Shown piece after piece: positions 26,911-36,313 of a stretch of DNA of 64,000 bases. The position numbers and the translations under genes are program-made. Each line of letters begins with the position of its first letter. The first letter of the stretch is position 1. Under the pieces are notes generated by a model. It was not told the origin of the DNA. It saw only the letters and a list, made by a program, of their open reading frames with translations, and searched no databases. Source of the DNA: an uncultured Cellulomonadaceae bacterium (lineage in GTDB: Bacteria; Actinomycetota; Actinomycetes; Actinomycetales; Cellulomonadaceae); the NCBI GenBank assembly GCA_947495165.1, contig CANLXM010000001.1, forward strand, positions 992,001-1,056,000, given 5' to 3'.

Positions 26911-27159
26911 TCAGTCCGCCCGGTTGCGGCGGACGAGGGCACCGACGAGCCAGCCCACCGCGAACACGACGAGGAGCGTGAGCCACAGCGGGGACCGGAA
27001 GGTCATCCAGAGCAGCTCGACCGTCGTGGTGCCCTGGTTCTGCAGCACGAACACGACGGCGACGACCGCGATCGCGAGCCCCAGCCAGGTCGCGGCGGGC
27101 ACGGCGCGCAGCCGGTCGAGGAAGGAGCGGTCCGATCCCTGGTGCGTGCGTTTGCTCAC
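26911..27159 (-). CDS. LapA-domain (DUF1049) small membrane protein
   Basis: 82 residues with two membrane segments: WLGLAIAVVAVVFVLQN, then PLWLTLLVVFAVGWLVGALV, joined by a short loop with TTTVELLWMTFRSP. The FVLQNQ and VELLW pattern is typical of LapA/YciS-like inner-membrane proteins. I use the GTG at 27159, which has GAGGAGC ahead on the minus strand; the longer frame to 27234 has no such site. In proteobacteria LapA works with LapB in LPS control, a role that cannot apply directly in this Gram-positive background. Confidence 0.72.
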   Translation of the reverse strand: MSKRTHQGSDRSFLDRLRAVPAATWLGLAIAVVAVVFVLQNQGTTTVELLWMTFRSPLWLTLLVVFAVGWLVGALVRRNRAD

Positions 27160-27199
27160 GCTGCTGCTCCTCTCGTGCCGGGCGTCGCCCGACGGGACG

Positions 27200-28330
27200 T
27201 CAGGGGCCACCCTCTGCACCATAGGCGCGCGCACCGGCGAGGGCCAGCGCCCGGTCCGCGGCGCAGGCCCAGGCGGGGCTCCGCCGGACGACGTCCCCGA
27301 CCACCGCGACGGCGGGCGGGCGCACGCCCATCTCCCGCGCGCGGGCGGCGATCGTGGCGAGCGTGGCCACGGTCGTGCGCTGGCGCGGACCGAAACCGTC
27401 CTCGATCACGGCCGCGGGGCAGTGCGGGTCGTGGCCGCGGGCGATCAGCTCCGCGCACGTGCGCTCGAGCCGCGCCAGGCCCATGAGCAGGACGAGCGTG
27501 TGGTCGCCCGAGGTAGGGACGCGTCCGGCGTCGTCGTGCCCGGTGAGCACGGAGAAGCCGCGGGCCACCCCCCGGTGCGTGACCGGGATCCCGGCGGCGG
27601 CCGGGACCGACACGGCGCTGGTCACCCCGGGGACGACCTCCACCGGCACGCCCGCGGCGACGCACGCGTCGTGCTCCTCGCCACCGCGCCCGAACACGTA
27701 CGGGTCCCCACCCTTGAGGCGGACCACCCGCTTGCCGGCGAGGGCACGGTCCACGAGCACGGCGTTGATCTCGTGCTGGGGCACCGGGTGGTCGCCCGCA
27801 CTCTTGCCCACGTCGACGATATGGACCCCGGGGGACAGGTCGTCGAGCAGCGCACGCGGCGCGAGCCGGTCGACCACGACGACGTCGGCCTCGGCCAGCA
27901 GGGCGAGCCCGCGCACGGTGATGAGGTCGGCCGCGCCCGGCCCGCCACCGACGAGCGCGACCTTCCCCGCCCGGCCGACCGGGGCGTGGGCCGCCGAGGT
28001 GCTGGGCTCGGGCTGCTCGACGACGCACCAGGTCCCGGCGCGCTCGGCGTCGGCCGCGACGAGCGCGTCGACCTCCGCGTCGCCCGCCGCGGCGTGCACG
28101 AGCCAGGCCTCGGTCGCGTCGCCGCTGCGGTAGGGCCGCGCGAGCCAGTCGATCAGCCCGGCCGACGCGGCCTCGCGCACCTCGGGCGACGCCTCGGGCG
28201 CCACGACCAGGACGGCGGCACCGGCCGCGAGGAGGCGGCGGACGACGGGGGTCCCGGCCTGGCCTGCCCCCACCACGACCACGCGGCGCCCCGCGACCGG
28301 CAGGCTCAGCGCGTAGGTCTCCTGCGGCAC
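27200..28330 (-). CDS. Uroporphyrinogen-III C-methyltransferase with shortened siroheme-synthase N-terminus
   Basis: 376 residues from a GTG 11 nt after the cysN stop. Residues 21-26 (GAGQAG) form a Rossmann turn as in the precorrin-2 dehydrogenase part of CysG, but this part ends near residue 115, about half the usual size. The remainder is a full SUMT methyltransferase: VALVGGGPG at 124-132, RLKGGDPYVFGRGGEE at 204-219 and VVPGVTSAVSVPA. It should make precorrin-2, the siroheme precursor needed by the sulfite reductase encoded at the head of the same operon. Whether the truncated N-terminus still oxidises precorrin-2 is doubtful; the chelatase must be elsewhere. CysG-like or CobA naming are both defensible. 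Confidence 0.85.
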   Translation of the reverse strand: MPQETYALSLPVAGRRVVVVGAGQAGTPVVRRLLAAGAAVLVVAPEASPEVREAASAGLIDWLARPYRSGDATEAWLVHAAAGDAEVDALVAADAERAGTWCVVEQPEPSTSAAHAPVGRAGKVALVGGGPGAADLITVRGLALLAEADVVVVDRLAPRALLDDLSPGVHIVDVGKSAGDHPVPQHEINAVLVDRALAGKRVVRLKGGDPYVFGRGGEEHDACVAAGVPVEVVPGVTSAVSVPAAAGIPVTHRGVARGFSVLTGHDDAGRVPTSGDHTLVLLMGLARLERTCAELIARGHDPHCPAAVIEDGFGPRQRTTVATLATIAARAREMGVRPPAVAVVGDVVRRSPAWACAADRALALAGARAYGAEGGP

Positions 28331-28341
28331 GGTCCGCCCCC

Positions 28342-29649
28342 TCAGATCGAGTACTGCACGGGCCGGTCGCCCGGTTCGCGCGCGGCCGACAGGGCGTCGC
28401 CCACCATGCCGGCCGCGAGGGTCGCGCCGTCGTGCGGGTCGATCAGCAGGAATGACCCGGTGGTGCGAGAGACCAGGTACTCCTCGGCCGCGATCGGGGA
28501 CGCGAGCCGGAGCGTGACCCGTCCGATGGCGTTGAGGGTGAGCTCGTCGGCCGGGACGAGGTGCGCGGCGTCGAGATCGAGCTGCCCGACGACGTCGCGG
28601 ACGACGGCCTGCACCACGCGGGTCGTGTGCTTGAGCAGCAGCCGCGCGCCGGGGCGCAGGGGACGGTCGGACAACCACGCGAGCGTGCCGACGACGTCCT
28701 GCGTCACCTCGGGGGCGTCCGCGGCGCTCGCGATCAGGTCGCCCCGCGCCACGTCCACGTCCTCGGCGAGCCGCAGGGTGACCGACTGGCCGGCGCGGGC
28801 TCGGTCGAGGGGCCCGTCCGCCGTGTCGATGCCCTCCACACGCGTGCGGGTGCCGGCGGGCAGCACGACGACGTCCTCGCCCACCGTGAGCGTGCCCGCG
28901 GCGACCTGTCCCGCGTACCCGCGGTAGTCGCGGAACTCCGCGCCGGCCGCCCCCTGTGGGCGGATGACGAGCTGCACCGGGAAGCGGCCGGGCCCCCCGG
29001 CGCCTGCGGCCGGCGGGAGCTCCTCGAGCAGGCCGAGCAGGCTCGGACCGGAGTACCAGGGCGTGCGCGTCGAGGCGTCCACGACGTTGTCGCCCTCGAG
29101 CGCGCTCACGGGCACCGTGTGGACCTGGGCGACGCCGAGCTCGCGGGCCACGCGAGCGACGTCGTCGGACACCGCGGCATAGCGCTCTCCCGAGAAGTCC
29201 ACCAGGTCGATCTTGTTCACCGCGACGACCACGTGGGGCACCCGCAGCAGCGACGCGACGGCCAGGTGCCGGCGGGTCTGCTCGACGACGCCCTTGCGCG
29301 CGTCCACGAGGAGCACGACCACGTCGGCCGTTGAGGCGCCGGTGACGGTGTTGCGCGTGTACTGGACGTGACCGGGGCAGTCAGCGAGCACGAACGACCG
29401 GCGGGCGGTCGCGAAGTAGCGGTAGGCCACGTCGATCGTGATGCCCTGCTCCCGCTCGGCGCGCAGGCCGTCCGTGAGCAGCGCGAGGTCCGCGCCCGCG
29501 AACCCGCGCTCGCGGCTGACGCGCTCCACGGCGTCGAGCTGGTCGGCGAGGATCGCCTTGGAGTCGAACAGCAGTCGGCCGACGAGCGTCGACTTGCCGT
29601 CGTCCACGGAGCCGGCCGTGGCCAGGCGGAGCAGCTGGGGGCTGGTCAT
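28342..29649 (-). CDS. cysN: Sulfate adenylyltransferase subunit 1 (GTPase)
   Basis: 435 residues. An elongation-factor-like GTPase, with P-loop GSVDDGKST at residues 13-21, REQGITIDVAYRYF as switch region, DCPGHVQYTRN as G3 and NKID as G4. With CysD it activates sulfate to APS at the cost of GTP hydrolysis. There is no fused APS kinase (CysC) domain, which fits a pathway that reduces APS directly. The ATG at 29649 overlaps the cysD stop (TGATG). The C-terminal beta-barrel domains are complete. Confidence 0.95.
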   Translation of the reverse strand: MTSPQLLRLATAGSVDDGKSTLVGRLLFDSKAILADQLDAVERVSRERGFAGADLALLTDGLRAEREQGITIDVAYRYFATARRSFVLADCPGHVQYTRNTVTGASTADVVVLLVDARKGVVEQTRRHLAVASLLRVPHVVVAVNKIDLVDFSGERYAAVSDDVARVARELGVAQVHTVPVSALEGDNVVDASTRTPWYSGPSLLGLLEELPPAAGAGGPGRFPVQLVIRPQGAAGAEFRDYRGYAGQVAAGTLTVGEDVVVLPAGTRTRVEGIDTADGPLDRARAGQSVTLRLAEDVDVARGDLIASAADAPEVTQDVVGTLAWLSDRPLRPGARLLLKHTTRVVQAVVRDVVGQLDLDAAHLVPADELTLNAIGRVTLRLASPIAAEEYLVSRTTGSFLLIDPHDGATLAAGMVGDALSAAREPGDRPVQYSI

Positions 29650-30605
29650 CAGAAGTACCCTTCCTTCTTGCGGTCTTCCATGGCCGCCTCGGAGATGCGG
29701 TCGTCGGCGCGGGTGGCGCCGCGCTCGGTCAGGCGGGTCGCGGCGACCTCGGCGACGACGTGGCTCACGTGGGTCGCGTCGCTCTCGACGGCCCCCGTGC
29801 AGGACATGTCGCCGACCGTCCGGTAGCGCACCCGGACGGTGCGCACGTCTGCGGCCTCCGCGGGCTGGCTGTACGGCCCGACGGCGAGCAGCATCCCGTC
29901 CCGCTCGAACACCTCGCGGTCGTGCGCGTAGTAGAGCGTCGGCAGCTCGATCGCCTCGCGCTCGATGTACCGCCAGATGTCCAGCTCGGTCCAGTTCGAC
30001 AGCGGGAAGGCGCGCACGTGCTCGCCGGGGCGGTGACGGCCGTTGTAGAGGTTCCACAGCTCCGGGCGCTGGTTGCGCGGGTCCCACTGGCCGAACTCGT
30101 CGCGCAGGGACAGGACCCGCTCCTTGGCCCGCGCCTTCTCCTCGTCGCGGCGCGCACCGCCGAACAGGACCCCGAAGCGGTGCTCGGCGATCGCGTCGAG
30201 CAGCGGCAGGGTCTGCAGGGGGTTGCGCGTGCCGTCGGCGCGCTCGCGCAGCCGGCCGTCGTCGAGGTAGTCCTGCACGCTCGCGACGACGAGCCGTGCG
30301 CCGAGCCGCGCGACCTGGGCGTCACGGAACTCGAGGACCTCGGGGAAGTTGTGGCCGGTGTCGATGTGCAGCAGCGGGAACGGCAGCGGAGCGGGCCAGA
30401 ACGCCTTGGCGGCGAGGTGGGCGAGCACCACGGAGTCCTTGCCCCCGCTGAACAGCAGCGCGGGACGCTCGAGCTCGGCGACCACCTCGCGGATGATGTG
30501 GATCGCCTCGTTCTCGAGCGCGTCGAGCGCGTCGAGGGGGCCGTGGTCGCGCTGCTCCGGCGTCGTCGTGGTGGGCGCGGTCGCCCGCGCGTCGGTGGTC
30601 GTCAT
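29649..30605 (-). CDS. cysD: Sulfate adenylyltransferase subunit 2
   Basis: 318 residues, the catalytic ATP pyrophosphatase-fold subunit that forms APS from ATP and sulfate. The PP-loop SGGKDS is at residues 53-58. HIDTGHNFPE, FGGARRDEEKARAKER and FPLSNWTELDIW are characteristic. A 20-residue Thr-rich, probably flexible N-terminus precedes the domain. The ATG overlaps the cysH stop (ATGA on the minus strand). The gene lies third in the sulfate reduction operon. Confidence 0.95.
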   Translation of the reverse strand: MTTTDARATAPTTTTPEQRDHGPLDALDALENEAIHIIREVVAELERPALLFSGGKDSVVLAHLAAKAFWPAPLPFPLLHIDTGHNFPEVLEFRDAQVARLGARLVVASVQDYLDDGRLRERADGTRNPLQTLPLLDAIAEHRFGVLFGGARRDEEKARAKERVLSLRDEFGQWDPRNQRPELWNLYNGRHRPGEHVRAFPLSNWTELDIWRYIEREAIELPTLYYAHDREVFERDGMLLAVGPYSQPAEAADVRTVRVRYRTVGDMSCTGAVESDATHVSHVVAEVAATRLTERGATRADDRISEAAMEDRKKEGYF

Positions 30606-31402
30606 GTGTGGAGCCCGCATTCGGTCTTGTCGAGCCCGGCCCAGCGGCCGGACCGGGGGTCGGCGCCGGGGGCGACCCGGCTCGTGCAGGGGGCGCAGCC
30701 GATCGACGGGTAGCCGTCGGCGAGCAGGGGGTTGGCGGGCAGCTGGTGGGCGCTCGCGTAGGCGAGCACCTCGTCGAAGCTCCAGGCAGCGAGCGGGTTG
30801 ATCTTGACGAGGCCGTTCTTCGCGTCCCACGTCACCAGCGGCGTGCCCGCCCGGGTGGGACCCTCGTCGCGGCGGACGCCGGTCACCCAGGCCTCGTAGC
30901 CGCCGAGCGCCTTCGCGAGCGGCTCGACCTTGCGCAGCCGGCAGCAGGTGGCCGGGTCGCGGTCGTGCAGGCGGGGCCCGTACGCGGCGTCCTGCTCGGC
31001 GACGGTCTGCTCGGCGCGCACGTCCACGATCGTGGCCCGCAGGGCCAGCGCCGAGGCGTCCCGCGTCCCGAGGGTCTCCGGGAAGTGGTAGCCCGTGTCC
31101 AGGAAGAGGACGTCGACCCACGGGGAGTGCTCGGCCACCACGTGCGGAAGCACGGTGTCCGCCATCGAGCACGCGACCGCGAGGAGGTCGCCGAACTCGG
31201 CGGCCGCCCAGCGCAGCACGACGCTCGCGTCGGTCTCGTCGGCGAAGCGGACGGAGGCGTCGCGGGCGACGGCCTCGAGCTCCGCGGCCGACCGACGTGC
31301 CTGTGCCCGCGCGGCGCGCGCCGCGGCGTGGGCCTCGCGCTCGGCGGCGTGGGCCCGGGCGCGCTCCCGGCCGGCGGCCAGCGCGGTCGTCAGGTCGCTC
31401 AT
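30602..31402 (-). CDS. cysH: Adenylyl-sulfate reductase, iron-sulfur CysH type
   Basis: 266 residues. PAPS/APS reductase fold with the catalytic Cys in ECGLH near the C-terminus (C262). The pairs C153-C154 and C236-x2-C239 mark the [4Fe-4S] form that reduces APS rather than PAPS; the absence of a cysC in the operon agrees. Substrate-site stretches include LFLDTGYHFPET and GVRRDEGPTR. The first 45 residues form an Ala/Arg/Glu-rich helix not typical of the core fold. It overlaps the reductase gene upstream (ATGA) and cysD downstream. The product sulfite feeds the SirA-type reductase. Confidence 0.93.
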   Translation of the reverse strand: MSDLTTALAAGRERARAHAAEREAHAAARAARAQARRSAAELEAVARDASVRFADETDASVVLRWAAAEFGDLLAVACSMADTVLPHVVAEHSPWVDVLFLDTGYHFPETLGTRDASALALRATIVDVRAEQTVAEQDAAYGPRLHDRDPATCCRLRKVEPLAKALGGYEAWVTGVRRDEGPTRAGTPLVTWDAKNGLVKINPLAAWSFDEVLAYASAHQLPANPLLADGYPSIGCAPCTSRVAPGADPRSGRWAGLDKTECGLHT

Positions 31403-33084
31403 CGCAGCGCCTCCTCGTCGGCGCGCTGGGCCCAGGCCGCGAACGGCTCGTCGGCGTCGGCCTCGGCCTCGTAGCGCCGCACGACCCGCTCGACGTAGTC
31501 GCTCAGACCGTCCGCGGTGACCTTGAGGCCCCGGACCGTCCGGCCCATGCCCGCCTCGCCTCGCTCGGTGCTCGCCAGGCCGCCGCCCAGGTGCACCTGG
31601 AAGCCGGGGCTCTGGTTGCCGTCCTCGTCCGTGACCAGCTGGCCCTTGAGCCCGATGTCGGCGGTCTGGATGCGGGCGCAGGAGTTCGGGCAGCCGTTGA
31701 CGTGCAGGGTGATGGGCCGCAGCCGCCCCAGGTCGCCGAGGCGACGCTCGAGCTCGTCCACGGTGCGGGTGGCGGTCTCCTTGGTCTCGACGATCGCGAG
31801 CTTGCAGTACTCGATCCCGGTGCAGGCGATCGTGGACCGACGCCACGGGCTCGGGTCGGCCTCGAGGCCGAGCACCCGCAGCCCGGTGACGACGTCGTCG
31901 ACGGCGTCGGCGGGGACGTCCAGGACGAGCAGCTTCTGGTGCGGCGTCAGGCGCACCCGGGTGGACCCGTGCCGCTCGGCGAGGTCGGCGACGCCCTGCA
32001 GGATCGTGCCGCTGACCCGGCCCACGTAGGGAGCGGCGCCGATGTAGAAGCGGCCGTCGGCCTGCTCGTGCACGCCGACGTGGTCGCCGGGGACGACCGG
32101 ACGCGGTGCCGGTGGGCCGTCGGCGAGCGCGTGGCCGAGGTACTCGGTCTCGAGGACCTCGCGGAACCGTGCGGGCCCCCAGTCCGCGAGCAGGAACTTC
32201 AGCCGTGCCTTGTTGCGCAGCCGGCGGTAGCCGTAGTCGCGGAAGATCTGCACCACCCCGTGCCAGACGTCGGGCACCTGGTCGGGCCGCACGAACGCAC
32301 CCAGCCGCTCGCCGAGCCGCGGGTTGGCGCTCAGGCCCCCGCCGACCCAGAGGTCGAACCCGATCCCGAGCTCAGGATGCTCGAGCGCGACGAAGGCCAC
32401 GTCGTTGATCTCGTGCACGACGTCCTGGCTGGGATGGCCGGTGAGCGCGGTCTTGAACTTGCGCGGCAGGTTGGCCAGCTCCGGGATGCCGATATAGCGG
32501 CGGGTGATCTCCTCGATCATCGGGGTGGGATCGATGAGCTCGTCCTTGGCGACGCCAGCCACGGGGCTGCCGAGGACGACGCGCGGGACGTCGCCGCACG
32601 CCTCGGTGGTCTGCAGGCCCACGGCCTCGAGCCGGCGCCAGATCTCGGGCACGTCCTCGACCTCGACCCAGTGCAGCTGGATGTTCTGCCGGTCCGTGAT
32701 GTCGGCGGTGTCACGGCCGAACTCGGTCGAGATCTCGGCCACGACGCGCAGCTGGGCGGTGGTGAGCGAGCCGCCGTCGATCCGCACGCGGAGCATGAAG
32801 TAGCGGTCCTCGAGCTCGTGCGGCTCGAGCTGCGCGGTGCGCCCCCCGTCGATGCCGGGCTTGCGCTGGGTGTACAGGCCCCACCAGCGGAAGCGGCCGT
32901 GCAGGTCGTCGTCGGTGATCGAGTCGAAGCCGTCCCGGGAGTACACCTGCTCGATACGCTCGCGGACGCTCAGGCCGCCGTCGGCCTGCTTCCACGCCTC
33001 GTTGGCGTTGAGCGGGGCGGTGCCGTCCACCTTCCACTGCCCGGCCGGCCGGGGGGCGCGGGTCGTGGTCCTGTTCGTCGTCAC
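31399..33084 (-). CDS. Ferredoxin-dependent assimilatory sulfite reductase, SirA/NirA type
   Basis: 561-residue siroheme and [4Fe-4S] enzyme. Cluster and siroheme ligands are C421 and C427 (in CTGIEYCKLA) and C465 and C469 (in NGCPNSC). Tyr71 (GLYTQRKPG) and Cys163 (TEACGDVPR) are 92 residues apart, the same separation as the covalently linked Tyr69-Cys161 pair known in the Mycobacterium tuberculosis enzyme, which marks a sulfite rather than a nitrite reductase. The operon context (cysH, cysD, cysN, SUMT) agrees. The start is a GTG with GAAGGAC upstream. It heads the operon behind a good promoter at 33118-33146, and the divergent fdxA may encode an electron donor. Confidence 0.92.
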   Translation of the reverse strand: MTTNRTTTRAPRPAGQWKVDGTAPLNANEAWKQADGGLSVRERIEQVYSRDGFDSITDDDLHGRFRWWGLYTQRKPGIDGGRTAQLEPHELEDRYFMLRVRIDGGSLTTAQLRVVAEISTEFGRDTADITDRQNIQLHWVEVEDVPEIWRRLEAVGLQTTEACGDVPRVVLGSPVAGVAKDELIDPTPMIEEITRRYIGIPELANLPRKFKTALTGHPSQDVVHEINDVAFVALEHPELGIGFDLWVGGGLSANPRLGERLGAFVRPDQVPDVWHGVVQIFRDYGYRRLRNKARLKFLLADWGPARFREVLETEYLGHALADGPPAPRPVVPGDHVGVHEQADGRFYIGAAPYVGRVSGTILQGVADLAERHGSTRVRLTPHQKLLVLDVPADAVDDVVTGLRVLGLEADPSPWRRSTIACTGIEYCKLAIVETKETATRTVDELERRLGDLGRLRPITLHVNGCPNSCARIQTADIGLKGQLVTDEDGNQSPGFQVHLGGGLASTERGEAGMGRTVRGLKVTADGLSDYVERVVRRYEAEADADEPFAAWAQRADEEALR

Positions 33085-33117
33085 CTGAGGTCCTTCGTGT
33101 CGCGTGCGTGAGCCGTG

Positions 33118-33146
33118 AACGTAGGCACGGCGCCCGAGAGGGTCAA
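33118..33146 (-). promoter_or_regulatory. Candidate sigma-70 type promoter of the sulfate reduction operon
   Basis: On the minus strand TTGACC (33146-33141) and TACGTT (33123-33118) are separated by exactly 17 nt, the best -35/-10 pair I found in the window. The expected start point near 33111 leaves a leader of about 27 nt before the GTG, enough for the visible Shine-Dalgarno. Confidence 0.6.
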
Positions 33147-33242
33147 CGGAGCGAGCCGCCCGTCCGCATGGTGGAACTCGTCCGAGTGCTGGACCCGGCG
33201 GGGCCGGGGGGAGTGGTTGGGTGAGGACCTGCTGGGGGGACG

Positions 33243-33248
33243 TACAGT
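33243..33248 (+). promoter_or_regulatory. Candidate -10 element for fdxA
   Basis: TACAGT fits TANNNT, 37 nt before the fdxA start. A possible TTGGGT lies 20 nt upstream, too far for a normal -35, so support is weak. Confidence 0.3.
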
Positions 33249-33285
33249 TGCCCTAGACCCCGGAAGCCGTGTGGAAGGACAGATC

Positions 33286-33606
33286 GTGACGTACGTGATC
33301 GCGCAGCCCTGCGTCGACGTCAAGGACCGCGCCTGCGTCGAGGAGTGCCCGGTCGACTGCATCTACGAGGGCAAGCGGTCGCTCTACATCCACCCGGACG
33401 AGTGCGTCGACTGCGGTGCCTGCGAGCCTGTGTGCCCGGTCGAGGCCATCTACTACGAGGACGACGTCCCCGAGCAGTGGACCGACTACTACAAGGCGAA
33501 CGTCGAGTTCTTCGACGACCTGGGTTCCCCGGGCGGCGCGGCGAAGATGGGCATCATCGACAAGGACCACCCGATCATCGCCGAGCTCCCGCCCCAGGCC
33601 GAGTGA
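33286..33606 (+). CDS. fdxA: Seven-iron ferredoxin
   Basis: 106 residues. Cysteines C9, C17, C21, C25, C40, C43, C46 and C50 reproduce the 7Fe layout: C9, C17 and C50 for the [3Fe-4S] cluster; C21, C40, C43 and C46 for the [4Fe-4S] cluster; and C25 as the free cysteine seen in Azotobacter ferredoxin I. The start is the GTG at 33286, with GGAAGGA about 7 nt upstream. It sits opposite the sulfite reductase operon and just before dapC, a pairing common in actinobacteria. It could supply electrons to the SirA-type reductase, but that is inference. Confidence 0.95.
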   Translation: MTYVIAQPCVDVKDRACVEECPVDCIYEGKRSLYIHPDECVDCGACEPVCPVEAIYYEDDVPEQWTDYYKANVEFFDDLGSPGGAAKMGIIDKDHPIIAELPPQAE

Positions 33607-33609
33607 GGC

Positions 33610-34722
33610 GTGGGCCTCGAGAGCCTCGCCGGCCTGGACTTCCCCTGGGACGTGCTCGCCCCGTACGGCGAGCGGGCCGCCGCGCATCCTGACGGGCGCA
33701 TCGACCTCTCCGTCGGCACGCCGGTCGACGAGACGCCCGCGGTCGTCCAGGCCGCGCTCGTGCGCGGGGCGGACGCCCACGCCTACCCCCTGACGGCCGG
33801 GACGGCCGATCTGCGCGACGCCGTCGTGCGCTGGTTCGCCCGGCGCCGCGGGGTGCGCGGCCTCGAGCCGGCGGGAGTGCTGCCGACGATCGGCTCGAAG
33901 GAGCTGGTCGGGCTGCTGCCCGCCATGCTGGGCCTCGGGCGCGACGACGTCGTCGTGCACCCGGAGATCGCCTATCCCACCTACGCGGTCGGTGCGCGCC
34001 TCGCGGGAGCCCGCGCGCTCACGTCGGACGACCCCACCGCGTGGGCGGACGTGCCCGGCGTGCGGCTCGTGTGGGTGAACTCCCCGGCGAACCCGCACGG
34101 CAGGGTCGCGGACGTCGCCGAGCTGCGTGACGTGGTCGCGGCCGCGCGGGCCGCCGGAGCCGTCGTCGTGAGCGACGAGTGCTACGCCGAGCTCGGCTGG
34201 GGCGGCGCCCCCGTCCCGAGCCTCCTCGAGCCCGCCGTCACGGGGGGAGACCTCACGGGTCTGCTCGTCACGTACTCGCTGTCCAAGCAGTCGTCCATGG
34301 CGGGGTACCGGGCGGCGTTCGTCGCGGGCGACCCCGCGCTCGTCGGCCAGCTCCTCGCGCTGCGCAAGCAGATCGGCATGATCGTGCCCGCACCCGTGCA
34401 GGCCGCGATGGTCGCCGCCCTCGACGACGACGCGCACGTCGCGGAGCAGCGGACCCGGTACGGCCGGCGGCGCGCCACGCTGGTGCGCGCGTTCACGGAC
34501 GCGGGCTACGAGATCGACCACTCCGAGGCGGGGCTCTACCTGTGGGTGCGACCCGCCTCGCCGCAGGGCTGCTGGGACACGGTCGCGGACCTCGCGGACC
34601 TGGGGATCCTCGTCGCGCCGGGTGAGTTCTACGGCCCGGCAGGCGCCGGGCACGTGCGCGTGGCGCTCACGGCGTCCGACGACGACGTCGCTCGCGCGGC
34701 CGCGCGGCTCGTGCCAGCGTGA
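33610..34722 (+). CDS. dapC: Succinyldiaminopimelate transaminase
   Basis: 370-residue PLP-dependent class I aminotransferase. The PLP lysine is K226 in SLSKQSSMAGYR; other cofactor residues are N161 (NSPANPHG), D189 (SDECYAE) and R234. It should transfer an amino group to N-succinyl-2-amino-6-ketopimelate in the succinylase branch of lysine and diaminopimelate synthesis. dapD and dapE lie only a few kilobases downstream, which supports this over other aminotransferases. GTG start 3 nt after the fdxA stop. Confidence 0.88.
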   Translation: MGLESLAGLDFPWDVLAPYGERAAAHPDGRIDLSVGTPVDETPAVVQAALVRGADAHAYPLTAGTADLRDAVVRWFARRRGVRGLEPAGVLPTIGSKELVGLLPAMLGLGRDDVVVHPEIAYPTYAVGARLAGARALTSDDPTAWADVPGVRLVWVNSPANPHGRVADVAELRDVVAAARAAGAVVVSDECYAELGWGGAPVPSLLEPAVTGGDLTGLLVTYSLSKQSSMAGYRAAFVAGDPALVGQLLALRKQIGMIVPAPVQAAMVAALDDDAHVAEQRTRYGRRRATLVRAFTDAGYEIDHSEAGLYLWVRPASPQGCWDTVADLADLGILVAPGEFYGPAGAGHVRVALTASDDDVARAAARLVPA

Positions 34723-34760
34723 ACGCGTACCGGAGAGCTCACGACGCACCCTCGCACCGC

Positions 34761-34776
34761 TGTGACCCGCATCACA
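34761..34776. promoter_or_regulatory. CRP/GlxR-type operator upstream of gltA
   Basis: TGTGACCCGCATCACA is a perfect match to TGTGA-N6-TCACA, and the arms extend to GCTGTGA and TCACAGC (7 bp each). It lies 173 nt before gltA in a 226-bp gap. GlxR, the cAMP-responsive CRP homologue of Corynebacterium, is known to act on gltA. A TANNNT hexamer (TACCTT) at 34827-34832 would put the box near -70. Confidence 0.7.
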
Positions 34777-34948
34777 GCGCGGCTGTGGCGGCCTCTCCTG
34801 ATTCGCCGGGCAGCCGCCGCCGCAGGTACCTTCGTCCCAGACGGTCGGCGCTGCCCGTGGTAACGGCGACCTGTTCCACCACGCGACGCAGTCGTACACA
34901 GTGCTGGGGGCCCCTCGTCGGGCGAGCCGGCCTCGAAGGAAGGACGCC

Positions 34949-36247
<1,299 letters not shown>

Positions 36248-36266
36248 CGCCCTCCGTGCCCCCGCC

Positions 36267-36296
36267 GGGCCCCGCCTCGACCTGAGGCCGGGGCCC
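36267..36296. terminator. Hairpin between convergent gltA and the lytic-enzyme-like gene
   Basis: GGGCCCCGCCTC (36267-36278) pairs with GAGGCCGGGGCCC (36284-36296) with one bulged C and a 5-nt loop. The position between two stops suits a bidirectional terminator; there is no T-run. Confidence 0.65.
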
Positions 36297-36313
36297 CGCG
36301 TCGTCCTGGGCGG

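Noticed and set aside
33217..33248. TTGGGT/TACAGT pair as full fdxA promoter
   Set aside because: The spacer is 20 nt, outside the normal 16-18 nt, so only the -10 is listed with low confidence.
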